Source: Anaerolineae bacterium (GTDB taxonomy: Bacteria > Chloroflexota > Anaerolineae > JAADDB01). Taken from it: a stretch of 6,935 nt of DNA. The stretch spans positions 1-6,935 of the forward strand of contig WFQT01000274.1 of assembly GCA_015486895.1 (NCBI GenBank), in the 5' to 3' direction. This document shows, piece after piece, positions 6,016 through 6,935 of this stretch; the stretch's first letter is position 1, and the number at the start of each line of letters is the position of its first letter. The translations under genes were made by a program, and so were the position numbers. The notes beneath the pieces are model-generated. The model was not told where the DNA came from. It saw nothing but the letters and a program-made list of their open reading frames with translations, and searched no databases.

Positions 6016-6747
6016 ATGACCGCATCACAGGACGGCAGGCGTAAAGGCACACTCATGCAGCGAATGCAAAAGGCAAAGCTACCCGCACCACCAACAGATA
6101 TCTCCATCGCAACCTGCTTGCAGGCTACAGATGTCATTGATGCTGACCACCCGACCGTGCGCACTACGGCAGTGGCAATTACCAAGGGCACAATTGACCC
6201 AGTCGCCAAAGCGAAGAAGTTGTTTTACTTCGTTCGGGATGAGATTATTTACAACTTCGCTCCCCGGCTTCGAAGCCGAGACGATTGGAAAGCTTCGGCA
6301 ACACTGGCACGAGGAAACGGTTTTTGTCAGCAAAAAGCTGTACTTCTGGCTGCATTAGCACGGGCCGTTGGCATCCCCAGCCAGTTGGCCCTCCAACATC
6401 TACGAGACGAGAAGCTCTTAGGTACTCGCTACGAGCCATACATGCCTGGAGGAATACTCCCTTACCACGGTCTGACCGTCCTTTACCTCAACGGTCATTG
6501 GCTTTGGGAAGACGCCACTTTGGACGCTGCACTGTGCAATCGCCAAGGCTACCGGCCAGTGGTATTCAGCGCCACGGAGGACGCACTGCTGCCATCAACC
6601 GACTTATCCGGCCAACCACACTTTCACTTTTTAGCGCAGTTTGGCCCTTACCCGGACCTGCCAATTGCTCTCAGCGATGCTTTCATCAACGAAGAAGGGT
6701 GGGAAGCGTGGGAAAAACTGGTTCAGCGCACCCACATTACCATGTAA
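6016..6747 (+). CDS. Transglutaminase-like cysteine protease-fold protein, cytosolic
   Basis: A 243-residue single-domain transglutaminase-like protein with no signal peptide or membrane helix. VIDADHPTV (40-48) and KAKKLFYFVRDEIIYNF (65-81) match the N-terminal part of the family. GNGFCQQKAVLLAALARAVGIPSQL (100-124) carries the nucleophile C104. PYHGLTVLYL (149-158) gives H151 and HWLWEDATLDAAL (161-173) gives D166, completing the Cys-His-Asp triad with normal spacing. Prokaryotic members usually act as peptidases or amidases rather than cross-linkers; the substrate here is unknown. The gene follows the nrtR-like gene by 8 bp, so the two are probably co-transcribed. The start is uncertain: ATG 6016 was chosen for spacing, ATG 6055 is equally possible, and TTG 6001 would overlap the upstream stop. 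None has a strong Shine-Dalgarno sequence. Confidence 0.85.
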   Translation: MTASQDGRRKGTLMQRMQKAKLPAPPTDISIATCLQATDVIDADHPTVRTTAVAITKGTIDPVAKAKKLFYFVRDEIIYNFAPRLRSRDDWKASATLARGNGFCQQKAVLLAALARAVGIPSQLALQHLRDEKLLGTRYEPYMPGGILPYHGLTVLYLNGHWLWEDATLDAALCNRQGYRPVVFSATEDALLPSTDLSGQPHFHFLAQFGPYPDLPIALSDAFINEEGWEAWEKLVQRTHITM

Positions 6748-6755
6748 AATCCAAC

Positions 6756-6935
6756 TTACAAGATGCTCAGTAAAGCGACTATTCCAAAGCCGGTAAGCAC
6801 AATGCCTGCCACTTGGTTCACCAAAACGAGCTTCCACCCCGAAAAGTGGCTCCGGAAAAAGCTCACACCGGCGCTCAAAAGGAACCACCAAAGCCCAGAA
6901 CCGAGAAACACACCCGCCACTAAAAAGGAGGCAGA
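6756..6935 (-). CDS. LysE/RhtB-family exporter, C-terminal fragment
   Basis: The last 59 residues of a membrane exporter that runs off the right edge. The visible part reads VAGVFLGSGLWWFLLSAG, then a basic loop (FFRSHFSGWK) and a final hydrophobic helix, AGIVLTGFGIVALLSIL. The GVFLGSxLWW motif, the following R-x-x-F/L-S loop and the closing glycine-rich helix are the usual C-terminus of LysE/RhtB amino acid exporters, which expel amino acids such as lysine or homoserine lactone-type compounds. The substrate cannot be told from this end. The gene stops at TAA 6758-6756 and converges on the transglutaminase-like gene with 8 bp between stops. Confidence 0.8.
   Translation of the reverse strand, partial: SASFLVAGVFLGSGLWWFLLSAGVSFFRSHFSGWKLVLVNQVAGIVLTGFGIVALLSIL

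Noticed and set aside
5808..6209. A 133-codon minus-strand frame across the nrtR/transglutaminase junction.
   Set aside because: It lies antisense to two genes with clear family motifs, and its cysteine- and arginine-rich translation looks like a shadow frame.
6743..6760. TGTAA and TTACA between the convergent stops as a bidirectional terminator.
   Set aside because: The stem is only 5 bp, AT-rich, with an 8-base loop and no adjoining T-run, too weak for an intrinsic terminator.
6631..6891. An 86-codon minus-strand frame at the right end.
   Set aside because: It overlaps the LysE-type C-terminus in another frame of the same strand and the transglutaminase gene on the other strand; only the LysE frame shows a recognisable family pattern.

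Overview
This window reads as bacterial chromosome with mid GC content and dense, mostly operonic coding. Nothing identifies the host directly. The set of membrane glycosyltransferase, MurJ-fold flippase, NrtR-type Nudix regulator and cytosolic transglutaminase-fold protein, together with the codon style, would fit a Chloroflexota (Anaerolineae-like) genome. That is a low-confidence inference from general familiarity, not something the sequence proves.

The left two thirds (1 to about 4840) is one tightly packed minus-strand unit. In transcription order it holds a class V PLP-dependent aminotransferase-fold enzyme (4837-3698), a GT-C membrane glycosyltransferase of the GT39/ArnT/PMT type (3683-2094), a MurJ/MviN-fold lipid-linked oligosaccharide flippase (2089-548), and a family 2 glycosyltransferase (551-1) whose C-terminus lies outside the window. 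The junctions are 14 bp, 4 bp and a 4-bp ATGA overlap, which strongly suggests one transcript. Three of the four genes point to making or decorating a lipid-linked glycan: a cytoplasmic GT2 adds sugar, the flippase moves the lipid-linked product across the membrane, and the GT-C enzyme transfers sugar on the outer face. The place of the aminotransferase in this pathway is not clear.

A 480-bp divergent control region (4838-5317) separates the two halves. It holds a sigma70-like promoter on each strand, each with a perfect TTGACA and a 17-bp spacer. It also holds a perfect 16-bp-arm inverted repeat in the aminotransferase leader, a 10-bp palindrome between the promoters, and two hairpin or operator-like inverted repeats in the leader of the rightward gene.

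The right third is a plus-strand pair: an NrtR-like regulator (5318-6007) with an intact Nudix box and a C-terminal winged helix, followed closely by a cytosolic transglutaminase-like protein with a visible Cys-His-Asp triad (6016-6747). At the right edge the C-terminal 59 residues of a LysE/RhtB-family exporter (6935-6756, minus strand) converge on the transglutaminase gene with only 8 bp between the stop codons.

No RNA genes, CRISPR arrays, insertion sequences or clear pseudogenes were seen. The most unusual points are the flippase, which by eye lacks several arginines important in E. coli MurJ, the perfect leader palindrome, and the pairing of an NrtR-like regulator with a transglutaminase-fold gene.
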